NCBI RefSeq assembly: GCF_025833875.1
Contig: NZ_JAOYOD010000001.1
Location: 248,001-312,000 of the forward strand
Direction of reading: 5' to 3'
Source: Reichenbachiella ulvae
GTDB taxonomy: Bacteria > Bacteroidota > Bacteroidia > Cytophagales > Cyclobacteriaceae
DNA: 64,000 nt
Within the stretch, counting starts at the first letter, position 1. Every line of letters starts with the position of its first letter. Positions 9,500 through 17,862 of the stretch are shown piece after piece. Position numbers and translations under genes: made by a program. Below the pieces are notes generated by a model. It had not been told where the DNA came from, searched no databases, and was given only the letters and a program-made list of their open reading frames with translations.

Positions 9500-10491
9500 C
9501 TCGTGACTTCTGTCAAACATCTGAATCCCACATCAGTCCGATAGGCGTGAACTTCTTCTTTTTCAAAGAGTGCATCAGCGCTAAAAGGAGTTTGAAAGCT
9601 GCCTCCAATAGCATATCCTTCCTGAACGATTTCCTTGACATTGCCATATAGATTGTAAAAACCCCTACTGTCAGGTTCAAAACTGTAAACGTAGGCTGGA
9701 ACTTCTAGTGCAAATTCATCTCCAGATGGACCTTTTAAGTTTTTGTTGTATCCAATGTAGCTTCTTTTTTCGAAAATATAGGGTTTGGCAAAACGATTGG
9801 AAACTATATCATAGTCCAGAAATTCATAAGCCTTTTTGTCCAGTTTGTACGTTTTTTCTGAAATAGACGCAGCTGGATGGCCAGCCGCCTTTTTCCATTC
9901 TTCCAGGTTAGGAAGTCTTCCATGGTAGATGTACTTTCTCACCTCATATTGAAGTTTTTCTACTAAAAGTAAATTGAGCTGCTGAGCGCGCCATTCGCAG
10001 TATGCCTCGGCATTTTTATGCCTGACGCCTACTACGGGATAGAAGTAAAATTCAGGATTCTGAAAATAGTTGATTCGGAATTTGTTTTCTAGTTCTGGTT
10101 GATAAGCCTTGTCTTTGTACAAACCAGAATCTTTTTTGATATAAAAAAGAAACTCCTGATAGTCTATGTTTGTCACTTCAGTTTGATCAAGGAACTGCCC
10201 TGTTTCTATCGGAAGGGCGCCAGTAGGAATAAGATATATTTGTTTAATGAGGGGATTGTCCTTATTTGCTTCCCAAACATCAAATTTTCCCTCATAAAAA
10301 AGGTCTTGTTCGGAAGCTCGATTGCTTGCGTAGATCAGAAGATAGTTGTCTTCATCTTCTTTGTTATAAGTATAAAGGTTATTGGTATTAACCCCACAGC
10401 ATCCCGGTTTTTCGCTTGTTGGATGTTTTTGTGCACTAAGTAGGTGGCTGTTGAATAGCCAAAATAAAGTCAACAAAACGTAGTACTTCAT
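9490..10491 (-). CDS. Secreted SUMF1/FGE-fold (formylglycine-generating-enzyme-like) protein
   Basis: A 333-residue protein. The ATG at 10491 is preferred to the upstream TTG because it begins a clean signal peptide (MKYYVLLTLFWLFNSHLLSAQ). The mature part carries the FGE-sulfatase/SUMF1 pattern: an early ETGQFLDQTEVTNIDYQEFL block, NAEAYCEWRAQQLNL, GRLPNLEEWKKAAG, a GFYNLYGNVKEIV block where the family has NV.EW, an IGGSF motif and the terminal TDVGFRCL. In Bacteroidota this fold is also used by gliding/T9SS proteins of the GldJ/GldK type, so it need not be an enzyme; the paired active-site cysteines of true FGE are not evident. Genes on both sides are convergent or divergent, so it appears monocistronic. 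Confidence 0.8.
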   Translation of the reverse strand: MKYYVLLTLFWLFNSHLLSAQKHPTSEKPGCCGVNTNNLYTYNKEDEDNYLLIYASNRASEQDLFYEGKFDVWEANKDNPLIKQIYLIPTGALPIETGQFLDQTEVTNIDYQEFLFYIKKDSGLYKDKAYQPELENKFRINYFQNPEFYFYPVVGVRHKNAEAYCEWRAQQLNLLLVEKLQYEVRKYIYHGRLPNLEEWKKAAGHPAASISEKTYKLDKKAYEFLDYDIVSNRFAKPYIFEKRSYIGYNKNLKGPSGDEFALEVPAYVYSFEPDSRGFYNLYGNVKEIVQEGYAIGGSFQTPFSADALFEKEEVHAYRTDVGFRCLTEVTRKK

Positions 10492-10692
10492 GAAAAACAA
10501 TAAGGTTTTTGGATGTTAGCTGGTGAGCTAGTGCAAATTAGAATTTTCCCGACTTCTTGACAAGAAAGAGGGAGATTGATTGGATTATTTCATGATTTTG
10601 ATTTCGATGTTTATTTCACATCTCTATTGCAATATCACTAACTCTTGGTTTTATCACTTAAGAAATCAATAGTATTTTCCATCTTTGCTGAT

Positions 10693-10893
10693 ATGAGCAT
10701 TGCTTTAAATAATATCAGAACACACAAGGAATATATTTTGACCAATTATGGCGAAGTATTTGAATTCAGAGTGAAGGAAATTATTTCGCATGATGAATTC
10801 GTGCTTCAGGATATTCACACATTGGAGCAATACAATATGTCTGAGCTCATAGGCAGAGGCAAAGGCAAGGATTTTAGCATTTGGGAGCGGTAG
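10693..10893 (+). CDS. Small conserved-looking protein, 66 residues, unknown function
   Basis: The frame is open from 10645, but the ATG at 10693 (MSIALNNIRTHKEYILTNYG) is the natural start. The product is small and soluble, with alternating hydrophobic residues (GEVFEFRVKEI, DEFVLQDIHTLEQY) suggesting a compact beta-rich fold. I do not recognise a named family. No signal peptide or membrane segment is present. Its last 20 bp overlap, tail to tail, the end of the PAS-domain gene on the opposite strand. The divergent neighbour starts about 200 bp away, with an interrupted palindrome TTCTTG-A-CAAGAA at 10554-10566 between them. Coding status is likely but not certain. Confidence 0.55.
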   Translation: MSIALNNIRTHKEYILTNYGEVFEFRVKEIISHDEFVLQDIHTLEQYNMSELIGRGKGKDFSIWER

Positions 10894-12310
10894 AAGGAGT
10901 AATAGACTCTTTAGAATCATTCTCCTCTTTTAATTTTAGTAGTCTTTCCTCTTCCGCCTTTGTTACGATTTTTGCGATGATACCATCGGTTTCTTTCACA
11001 GATTCATGCAGTAGATTGAGCCAGTGTCCTAATTTGGTCGGAATAGACTCGCTGATATCAGCCTCTACTTGCATAATGTCAAATATTCCTAACATATTGG
11101 CAATCGGTCTGCGAAACTCGTGAGACTGAATAAACGCGATTTCTGCCAGTCTTTGTTGCTGGATGGCCAAAGTCTCTTCTGAGGTTTTGATTTCGGTGAT
11201 GTCATAGCAGAAGCCATGCCACATGATACCTCCATCAATCATGCGCTCGGGAGTCGAAATATTTTGAACCCAGATGGATTGTCCTTCTGCGTTGGTCATG
11301 CGAAAATGAACATTCCAGGGTGCAAGGCTTTGAGCAGATTGTTCTTTGGATTGAATTACTTCCTGAAGGTCATCTTCATGAATTTGATTAAAAAACGGTT
11401 GGGCATCCAATCTGACCTCTTCTTGAACCAGTCCTAGTAGTTTAGACATACCTTCACTTACAAATGGGAAATAATGCATGCCGTCAAGGTTTACCTTGTA
11501 CTGATAGGCAAACCCGGGTAGGTGAGAGGTGATATTGTCATATCTTCTGAGCAGGCGTAGCTTTTCCGCTTCAGCCAATTTGTGTTTGGTAATATCAAAT
11601 TGAATATGAAGGATCTGAAATAGATTACCAGACTCGTCGAAAACAGGACTTACCAAAGTGCGAAACCAATAGATTTGACCATCCTTAGCCTGAACCTTGA
11701 TATCATCTTGCCAGGTTTTACCCTCATTCAAGGTGTAAAGCATATTTTTCCAAAACTCCTTTGAATGATAATCATAGATGAACTCCCTATGTCGGCGACC
11801 AATTAACTCCTCGCGGGTGTATTTAGTAAACGAACAGAAGTTGTCGTTCACCATGATTATGTAGCCTTGCTGATCTGCTACCGAAAGTATGGCACTATCA
11901 GAAATAGTGTTAGATATACTTGTGCTGATTGTTTTTCCACCCAATAGATCGAAGTATTTCACCTCTTTGCCAATGCCTATGAGTAAGTGCTTGTTATCAA
12001 TTTCTACTTCGCTAAAATCCCATTTGCTCCATCTTGGTGTTTTGTCGGTTTCAGAATCGACATTAAGTGCCATTACCAAGTGGTAGTCATTTTTTCTAAT
12101 CAACTTCACCATTTTTCCCCCATCAATATTTGGATATTGAATCAAAGAATTGATTGGTGTGGGTAGGGTACTTTGACTAGGAAATAATGAAGACAAGTTC
12201 TGATTTAAAAATTCTATGTTCCCTTCATTATTGAGCACCATAATGAGTGTGCCTTGTGACTTTTCCAGCCACTCAGGGATACATTCTTGTATGCTATTAT
12301 AGTGCTTCAT
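10874..12310 (-). CDS. Three-PAS sensor protein ending in a HisKA-type helix, no ATPase domain
   Basis: A 478-residue cytoplasmic protein with three PAS-like domains (about 15-120, 140-245 and 255-375; the latter two end in the usual PAC segments ILHIQFDITKHK and WHGFCYDITEIK). A dimerisation/phosphoacceptor helix follows with IQSHEFRRPIANMLG, His397 being the expected phosphorylation site. The protein then ends in a charged tail without the N, G1, F or G2 boxes of a HATPase domain. The stop is not at a frameshift I can see, so this appears to be its natural architecture; similar PAS-HisKA proteins occur in Bacteroidota. It starts 23 nt after the preceding gene and is the last gene of the chemosensory operon, suggesting phosphotransfer to or from CheA/CheY partners. 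Confidence 0.82.
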   Translation of the reverse strand: MKHYNSIQECIPEWLEKSQGTLIMVLNNEGNIEFLNQNLSSLFPSQSTLPTPINSLIQYPNIDGGKMVKLIRKNDYHLVMALNVDSETDKTPRWSKWDFSEVEIDNKHLLIGIGKEVKYFDLLGGKTISTSISNTISDSAILSVADQQGYIIMVNDNFCSFTKYTREELIGRRHREFIYDYHSKEFWKNMLYTLNEGKTWQDDIKVQAKDGQIYWFRTLVSPVFDESGNLFQILHIQFDITKHKLAEAEKLRLLRRYDNITSHLPGFAYQYKVNLDGMHYFPFVSEGMSKLLGLVQEEVRLDAQPFFNQIHEDDLQEVIQSKEQSAQSLAPWNVHFRMTNAEGQSIWVQNISTPERMIDGGIMWHGFCYDITEIKTSEETLAIQQQRLAEIAFIQSHEFRRPIANMLGIFDIMQVEADISESIPTKLGHWLNLLHESVKETDGIIAKIVTKAEEERLLKLKEENDSKESITPSTAPKC

Positions 12311-12333
12311 TTCAGTTAATGTTGGTATGTTTC

Positions 12334-13044
12334 TTATATATTTCTCAGGCCATAAGAGATGTCTCTGGATTCTTTGATCGCATCGTTGGCCATGGCCAGT
12401 GTTTCTTCTAGAATCAATTGTTCTGAGTCATTTAGCTTTTCTTTAGTCTTGGACAGTAGACTCAGGTTCATACTAATCACAGTAAGCATCTGTGACAGAC
12501 CATCATGGATTCTGTCGCCCACTTCCTTCAGCTCATTTTGGCTGTTGGAAGGTTCCGAACTCAAAATTGAAATGTCACTTCCAAATAGCTCGAATAGTTC
12601 CTGAATGGCTTTAAAAAGTAGATGATCATGGTTTTCATTATGATGGTTGTAAAGGTTGATCGCGACCACCGAATGATCATCTAGTTTCACAGGCAAACAA
12701 GCATATGAGGAGAATCCTACTTCGCTCATTTGGTCACTCCAGATAGGGAAATGTCTACAATTTGAGATGCTTCTACAGGAAATCAACTCCAGATTTTCCA
12801 GTGCAGATCTACATGGTCCCATATTGTCCAGTTTCAATAGCTCGTCAGCTGATATACCTGTATGAACCTTGTTTAAGGACTGACTAACGGCATCAAGAGG
12901 ATCGTCATTTGATGGTCGATATGCAATCCAGGCCCAATCAAACCCAATTTGATTGACCAGGGTGTTACAATAACTATCAAGATGCCCCCAGTTAATACTG
13001 GAGGTGTCAATCATGTTTTTATTCAAATTTCCTGTTTCGTTCAT
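12334..13044 (-). CDS. GAF-like domain protein ending in a HisKA_3-type dimerisation helix, no ATPase domain
   Basis: A 236-residue protein. The N-terminal ~160 residues resemble a GAF domain (NQIGFDWAWIAYRP, GPCRSALENLELISC, the latter typical of GAF domains). The C-terminal part contains ELKEVGDRIHDGLSQMLTVI, matching the phosphoacceptor helix of NarX/DegS-type kinases (HisKA_3), with His180 as acceptor. The protein stops at DISYGLRNI, just where such kinases normally continue into their ATPase domain (usually DISYxLRPxxL). It sits 15 nt downstream of a cheY-like gene and 23 nt upstream of another ATPase-less sensor. It could act as an Spo0B-like phosphotransfer or docking protein; that is inference. 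Confidence 0.78.
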   Translation of the reverse strand: MNETGNLNKNMIDTSSINWGHLDSYCNTLVNQIGFDWAWIAYRPSNDDPLDAVSQSLNKVHTGISADELLKLDNMGPCRSALENLELISCRSISNCRHFPIWSDQMSEVGFSSYACLPVKLDDHSVVAINLYNHHNENHDHLLFKAIQELFELFGSDISILSSEPSNSQNELKEVGDRIHDGLSQMLTVISMNLSLLSKTKEKLNDSEQLILEETLAMANDAIKESRDISYGLRNI

Positions 13045-13059
13045 CTTGGGTGATTTGTT

Positions 13060-13434
13060 TTATGCATAGGCTCCAACCCTTGTAATCATGGTGTTTAGAG
13101 CCTTTACTAATTGTCCTGGCTCAAATGGTTTTACCACATATTCATGAGCTCCTAGCGATTTTGCTTTTTCCCTCATTTCGGTATTTCCAACGGCACTCAC
13201 CATTACTACTTTAGAGTTTAAGTGCTCATCCTGGATAGATCTGAGTATGTCTATTCCTAGCATGTCTGGAAGCACATTATCTAATGTAATTAATTCCGGC
13301 TCCAATTCAATGGCCATATCGATGGCTTGTTCACCGTTTTTTGCTTCACCAATTATCTTATGGCCTTCTTTGATTAATACGGTACGAATTACCGCTCTCA
13401 TATACACTGAGTCATCTACAATTAATACTGTCAT
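13060..13434 (-). CDS. CheY-like single-domain response regulator (third of three)
   Basis: A 124-residue receiver domain with no output domain. It has the acidic pair D7/D8, the phosphoacceptor D52 in ITLDNVLPDM, the Ser/Thr switch in VVMVSA and Lys in VVKPFEPG, so it should be phosphorylatable by CheA. All three cheY paralogues here share the unusual TLDNxLPDM signature around the phosphorylation site, where most CheY proteins have a DxxMPxxDG pattern, so they arose by duplication. It lies in the chemosensory operon directly after the second cheY gene. Confidence 0.9.
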   Translation of the reverse strand: MTVLIVDDSVYMRAVIRTVLIKEGHKIIGEAKNGEQAIDMAIELEPELITLDNVLPDMLGIDILRSIQDEHLNSKVVMVSAVGNTEMREKAKSLGAHEYVVKPFEPGQLVKALNTMITRVGAYA

Positions 13435-13457
13435 GTTATTAGCTGATAGGGTTGAGT

Positions 13458-13841
13458 TTAAAATTTATGGTAGAGATGATGCTTTTTTATGGCATCATCT
13501 AATACTTCTTTGACCGCACCTGGTTTAAATGGTTTGGATAGAAAACCTTCTGCATTGAGAGCACCGGCTCTTTCGTGCAGTAGATCATGATTCATGGCTG
13601 TTACCATGATTACAACGGCGTTTAACCCGTGAGAATGAATGTACTCCAATACTTCAATTCCTAACATATCTGGCAGTATGTTGTCAAGGGTTACAATGTC
13701 TGGGTTCAACTTGTGGACCAGTTCAATAGCGGTGATTCCATCGCCAGCTTCACCTACTATCTCATACCCTGCCTTACGGAGCTCGATACGAAGGAGCGAT
13801 CGCATGTACAGAGAATCTTCCACTATTAATACTCTTTTCAT
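13458..13841 (-). CDS. CheY-like single-domain response regulator (second of three)
   Basis: A 127-residue receiver domain. It keeps the acidic pair (E8/D9), phosphoacceptor D53 in VTLDNILPDM, Thr in VIMVTA and Lys in LSKPFKPG. The first acidic residue is Glu instead of Asp and the C-terminus is His/Lys-rich (KKHHLYHKF), distinguishing it from its two neighbours. It is expected to be a phosphorylation target or a phosphate sink of CheA. The gene lies 17 nt after the first cheY and 23 nt before the third. Confidence 0.9.
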   Translation of the reverse strand: MKRVLIVEDSLYMRSLLRIELRKAGYEIVGEAGDGITAIELVHKLNPDIVTLDNILPDMLGIEVLEYIHSHGLNAVVIMVTAMNHDLLHERAGALNAEGFLSKPFKPGAVKEVLDDAIKKHHLYHKF

Positions 13842-13858
13842 AACTGATAATGGTTAGT

Positions 13859-14221
13859 TTATGCTGGTACTTTTTGTACGGCGTCTATTACATCATTGGC
13901 CGTAAAGGGCTTCACGATATACTTAAGGGCGCCTAGCTTCAATCCATCTGCTACCGTGGATTGCTGTCCTATCGCACTGATCATGATGACTTGCGCTTTT
14001 AGGTTCTCTTCTTTAATAATTTTCAGAATATCCAACCCCATCATATCTGGTAAGATATTGTCCAGTGTGATGATGTCTGGATTCATTTCAATTGCCATAT
14101 CAATGGCCGCTTCGCCTGATTCTGCTTCTCCTATTATATCGTAACCAGCTTTGGACAATGCCAGACTGATTACTTTTCTAGAATAGCTTGAATCATCAAC
14201 AATTAACACTGTCTTTTTCAT
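13859..14221 (-). CDS. CheY-like single-domain response regulator (first of three)
   Basis: A 120-residue receiver domain with D9/D10, phosphoacceptor D54 in ITLDNILPDM, Ser in VIMISA and Lys in IVKPFTAN. All residues needed for phosphorylation are present. The start codon at 14221 lies inside the end of cheR (26-bp overlap), which points to translational coupling. With two tandem paralogues downstream, the system has three separate CheY outputs, one of which may interact with the motility machinery and others serve as sinks; which is which cannot be read here. Confidence 0.9.
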   Translation of the reverse strand: MKKTVLIVDDSSYSRKVISLALSKAGYDIIGEAESGEAAIDMAIEMNPDIITLDNILPDMMGLDILKIIKEENLKAQVIMISAIGQQSTVADGLKLGALKYIVKPFTANDVIDAVQKVPA

Positions 14222-15047
14222 AATTATTTACTTTACTATTTACTTTCTTTTTATAAATCCTTGTCGATTGGTCGTGGATATCAAATATGTCTATACTCTG
14301 ATTTGGCATAGTGTCGTAGTAGCCTAAAATCAGATAACCATCTTCTTTAAGACATGACTCGAAAAAACTCAGGAGCCTAGTCTTCAACTCACCATCAAAG
14401 TAGATCAGAACATTTCTACAAAAGATGACATCAAATTTTCTGTCCATTTCGCATTCGACGAGGTTCTGCTGTTTGTACTCCACATTTTTTATATAATGCT
14501 GTTTGATACAAGCTCCAGATTCGCTAAAATTAAAAAAGTCTTCTAACTCACGATTAGGCATGAATTTTTTGAATGGTCTTCCATAGTTCCTCATCGAGGC
14601 GTTGGAATAGCAACCTGCCTTCGCTTTGCTAAGTGCCGTTCTACTCAAGTCTGAGGCTAATATTCTGCTTTTGTGTAATTGCCCGACTTCTTCTAAAACT
14701 ATCGCCATTGTACACACTTCCTCTCCAGTCGAGCAGCCCGCATGCCATATGTCCAGATTATTTTTGAACTTGAACTGCGGTAGAATCTCGTTTTTGATCA
14801 TCAACCAGGCATCAGGATTCCTAAAAAGTTCGGTTAGGTTAACTAATAGGTCATCGATACTATTGAGAAAGAACTCATCATCTTGAAGAACTTTTCCCCA
14901 AAGATCTGCCATGCCATTCATTCTGTGTTTGGTCATCAAACGCACAATTCCACGGCTCAGTGATTTGGATTCATAGTTGGTGAAATCCAAGTCATATCGC
15001 TTTTTCATAGCGATCATCATTGCTTTTACTTCTTCTTCAGTTACCAT
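14196..15047 (-). CDS. cheR: CheR chemoreceptor glutamate methyltransferase
   Basis: A 283-residue SAM-dependent methyltransferase that methylates glutamates on chemoreceptors for adaptation. The N-terminal helical domain (about 1-75) is followed by the catalytic domain with the SAM-binding signature IWHAGCSTGEEVCTMA, the acidic loop ILASDLSRTALSKA and the CheR hallmark IFCRNVLIYFD. The C-terminal VLIYFD-LKEDGYLILGY block is canonical. It lies three bp after the cheC-like gene and overlaps the first cheY. Together with cheB it gives this system a complete adaptation branch. Confidence 0.94.
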   Translation of the reverse strand: MVTEEEVKAMMIAMKKRYDLDFTNYESKSLSRGIVRLMTKHRMNGMADLWGKVLQDDEFFLNSIDDLLVNLTELFRNPDAWLMIKNEILPQFKFKNNLDIWHAGCSTGEEVCTMAIVLEEVGQLHKSRILASDLSRTALSKAKAGCYSNASMRNYGRPFKKFMPNRELEDFFNFSESGACIKQHYIKNVEYKQQNLVECEMDRKFDVIFCRNVLIYFDGELKTRLLSFFESCLKEDGYLILGYYDTMPNQSIDIFDIHDQSTRIYKKKVNSKVNNYEKDSVNC

Positions 15048-15050
15048 GTG

Positions 15051-15662
15051 CTAGGTTGTTGCTAAAATTGCTTTTCCATTTCTGTTCATGACCTTGTCTA
15101 CAAAAGCCCCATTAAAAAACCAAAGTAGTTCTGGTTGAATGGCTAGATCGGGCATGTTTAGCTTGCTCTTTACCAGTATTTTAGCCTTTAAGCTTCCGGT
15201 TTCGTTGTTGATCAAGCCATCTATGTGATCGGCATGCACCGCTTGGATCTTCGGAACATCTCCAAACATATCTAAGCGAAAACAATCTGCGAAACAGGAA
15301 ATGGTAGCAGCTGCCAGCACATTTTCTATTTCTTTAAGAAACTCAATCTTCATTTGATTGGAATCTTCCCCCTCCATGTCACCAATAAAACTATTGGCAC
15401 ATAGGTTTTCAATTTCTTTTTTGGTCAGCATCACGTAGTTGATCCCCGAAAGAGCACCGACCACTTCTGTTTTCAGCACTACCACCTTACCTTCTTCTTG
15501 TTTGCTATAATAACCTGATGGCTCAATCTCAAGAAAAGTATAAGTCGTATCAACTATCGTAGCATGAGATTGTAAGAATGCGGAAATCGAACTAGCTGTT
15601 TTGTTTAAACTGTCATTGATCACCGTTTTGATCTCGTTTTCTATGTCCAGGGTATTGCTCAT
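15051..15662 (-). CDS. cheC: CheC/CheX-family CheY-phosphate phosphatase
   Basis: A 203-residue protein whose middle contains the CheC-type helix EFLKEIENVLAAATIS, matching the conserved E-x-x-N phosphatase motif (Glu and Asn in EIENVL) that inserts into the active site of phosphorylated CheY. Only one clear motif copy is visible; CheC usually has two and CheX one, so the subclass is uncertain. It lies between cheA and cheR in the operon, the expected place for a dephosphorylating component in a system with no CheZ. Confidence 0.75.
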   Translation of the reverse strand: MSNTLDIENEIKTVINDSLNKTASSISAFLQSHATIVDTTYTFLEIEPSGYYSKQEEGKVVVLKTEVVGALSGINYVMLTKKEIENLCANSFIGDMEGEDSNQMKIEFLKEIENVLAAATISCFADCFRLDMFGDVPKIQAVHADHIDGLINNETGSLKAKILVKSKLNMPDLAIQPELLWFFNGAFVDKVMNRNGKAILATT

Positions 15663-15663
15663 A

Positions 15664-17856
15664 TCATGATGCGTTTAAGTGTTCTTGAATTTTAAATTTA
15701 GAGGTATACAATATATCAGTGATGGACACTGCATCGACGATCATACATACATTCCCGTTGCCCATGATGGTCGTTCCGCTCAACAATCTGTTGTTGTCCA
15801 ATGGCTTTGGCATTGGTTTTTCAATGATCTCTTTTTGCTGAAGTAGTTTGTCCACTACTATTCCGTAGTATCTATCCGCATAGGATACTACTATGACTTC
15901 AAACTTCTCATCTGATTCATATTGGTCAAATGTGTCATGTAGTTTTCCTTGATCATAGATTTCTGTGAAGTCCTGCATTTTTAGAAGGTCTTCGAAGAAT
16001 ACGATAGAAATGGTTTGTTTTAAATAGGACGACATCAACCCGATTCCCGCTTTGTGAATTTCGTGTTTGTGTAGTGAAATCACCGCTTCCGTATAACTCA
16101 AAGGAATGGCGTATTCTTGATCGCCCATCAAGTACATGAGCACCCCTTTGACCGCCATAGAAGCTGGGAGTTTCAGGCTGATAGTCGTTCCTTCTCCAAC
16201 TTTCGTAAATACTTTTACTTGTCCACCGATCGATTCGGTAGATTTTTTGACTACATCCATTCCAACTCCTCTTCCTGATACCTCACTGACGGAGGCGGCA
16301 TTAGAAAAGCCAGTCTCGAAGATGTACATGATTATTTCTTCTTCAGACAGCTGATTAACATACTCTTTTGAGATGATACCTTTCTGAAGTATTTTTTCTC
16401 TGATCTGATCTGCATCGATTCCTTTACCATCGTCGCTTACTTCGATGATCACATGATCTTTTTCATTTCTGGCACTCATGGTGATGGTGCCAATTTCTGG
16501 TTTACCCGAATTTTTTCTTTGAGCAGCATCTTCTATACCATGGCCTACTGCATTTCTCATCAGATGAACCATAGAGTCGCTCATGATTTTCAGGATGTTT
16601 CGGTCGATTTCTACCTCACTTCCTTTGATGACCAGATTGATTTCTTTGCCTTCGATATTTGCTACATCTCTGGCTACCCGATGGAACTTTGAAAATAGTG
16701 TACCAATCTGAACCAATCGCACATCCATCACCGAGTACTGCAAATCAGAGGTGATTCGTTGCAGACCAGCATATTCGGCATTTCGACCTTTTCCTAGATG
16801 AGAAGCAGCCATCAATCGGTCTCTTTCTATGATCAGCTGGCCAACTTGATTCATTAAGGCATCTAGCTTTCTGATAGGTACTTGAACCATATCAGCTACA
16901 GCTACCTTTTCCTGCAGGTCATCTACTAGAGAAGATTCATTTTCATATTCTACCTCGTCAATATTCAAATTTTGAATTGGACCCGAACCAACTTGATCAT
17001 CTAAGAACTCCAGCACTGAATCTACATCGTCACTTGTAAGCTTCGGCCTGTCATCCTTGTCTGTTGCCTCATAGGATTCTTTTGTCAGGCTGATAAGCTC
17101 TTCATTATGATTTGTGGCGCTTTGTGGTTCAGGCACATTAGAGACGGCCTCTTCTTCTTTATGAATGGGTGGCTCCTCAGGAGTTGAATTACTTCGAAAG
17201 ATTCCTTTGAACCAGTTACTAAGTCTATGAAAGAAAGTTAAAGAAACGGGCTCGTGCATTTTACCTCCGACTGCATGGGAGCCCGTTTCAACCTGGACAG
17301 TTTCTTGTTGATATTCAATATTTTCGGTTGGCTCTTCGTTTTCATCTACAGCAGCGGGTGTCTCTTCTGGAATCTCTGCTGTTTTCTGAGTTTCTTCTTG
17401 TTCTAATGCCGCTTCAGAATCATTAGCTGCCAGGGAGACTTTGTCCAATTCAATTCCTTTGGCCTCCCTTATAATTACCTCCAATTTAGTTTTAATCCCC
17501 TTGTGGCTGACCTTTTTATTCTCTTTGATGTTTTTGATCAGCTGGTTGATCTTATCACTGGCTTTGAAAAGGTGACTGAACAGGTTTTTGTTCATCTTCA
17601 ATTCACCGGAATTGACTGTTTCGAATACTTCTTCAATAACATGGGCCACATCGGCTATGCCTTTGAAGTTCATACCCATGGCATTGCCTTTCAGGGTATG
17701 CGTAATTCTTAATATTTCGTTGATGGTCTCCTGATCATCAGTATTTGCTTCCAGTGCCGTTAATAATTCATCCAGCCTTTGGTGCATTTCTGAAGATTCG
17801 AAATAGAACATCTCCAAAATTTCAGCTTCTTCTTGTGGGGTCAACGAGAGATCCAT
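15664..17856 (-). CDS. cheA: CheA chemotaxis histidine kinase
   Basis: A 730-residue kinase of the chemosensory array. P1/Hpt domain at about 1-130 with phospho-His53 in THTLKGNAMG; a long low-complexity acidic linker (about 135-300); P3 dimerisation helices at about 310-370 (QVPIRKLDALMNQVGQLI); P4 ATPase with N box HLMRNAVGHGIED, G1 DDGKGID and G2 GRGVGMDVV; P5 CheW-like regulatory domain to the end. All catalytic boxes are present. There is no clear P2 (CheY-docking) domain; the linker takes its place. An unusual in-frame internal ATG with a strong Shine-Dalgarno sequence in a hairpin loop lies at Met200 (see separate entry). It is cotranscribed with cheB upstream and cheC downstream. Confidence 0.96.
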   Translation of the reverse strand: MDLSLTPQEEAEILEMFYFESSEMHQRLDELLTALEANTDDQETINEILRITHTLKGNAMGMNFKGIADVAHVIEEVFETVNSGELKMNKNLFSHLFKASDKINQLIKNIKENKKVSHKGIKTKLEVIIREAKGIELDKVSLAANDSEAALEQEETQKTAEIPEETPAAVDENEEPTENIEYQQETVQVETGSHAVGGKMHEPVSLTFFHRLSNWFKGIFRSNSTPEEPPIHKEEEAVSNVPEPQSATNHNEELISLTKESYEATDKDDRPKLTSDDVDSVLEFLDDQVGSGPIQNLNIDEVEYENESSLVDDLQEKVAVADMVQVPIRKLDALMNQVGQLIIERDRLMAASHLGKGRNAEYAGLQRITSDLQYSVMDVRLVQIGTLFSKFHRVARDVANIEGKEINLVIKGSEVEIDRNILKIMSDSMVHLMRNAVGHGIEDAAQRKNSGKPEIGTITMSARNEKDHVIIEVSDDGKGIDADQIREKILQKGIISKEYVNQLSEEEIIMYIFETGFSNAASVSEVSGRGVGMDVVKKSTESIGGQVKVFTKVGEGTTISLKLPASMAVKGVLMYLMGDQEYAIPLSYTEAVISLHKHEIHKAGIGLMSSYLKQTISIVFFEDLLKMQDFTEIYDQGKLHDTFDQYESDEKFEVIVVSYADRYYGIVVDKLLQQKEIIEKPMPKPLDNNRLLSGTTIMGNGNVCMIVDAVSITDILYTSKFKIQEHLNAS
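17243..17289 (-). promoter_or_regulatory. Intragenic hairpin with in-frame internal start (possible short CheA form)
   Basis: A perfect 11-bp inverted repeat (GAAACGGGCTC at 17243-17253 and GAGCCCGTTTC at 17279-17289) lies within the cheA linker. On the coding strand the 25-nt loop displays GGAGG followed 4 nt later by ATG (17259), in frame with CheA at Met200. The right arm is followed by T-rich sequence. Translation from here would give a CheA lacking the His53 domain, like the CheA-short form of enterobacteria. The structure is seen; function is inference, and Bacteroidota use Shine-Dalgarno sequences sparingly. Confidence 0.4.
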
Positions 17857-17862
17857 AGTGAA

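Noticed and set aside
10874..13044. The two kinase-like genes as halves of one frameshifted kinase
   Set aside because: They each have separate sensory domains and their own phosphoacceptor His of different classes, and neither contains an ATPase fragment that could be rejoined.
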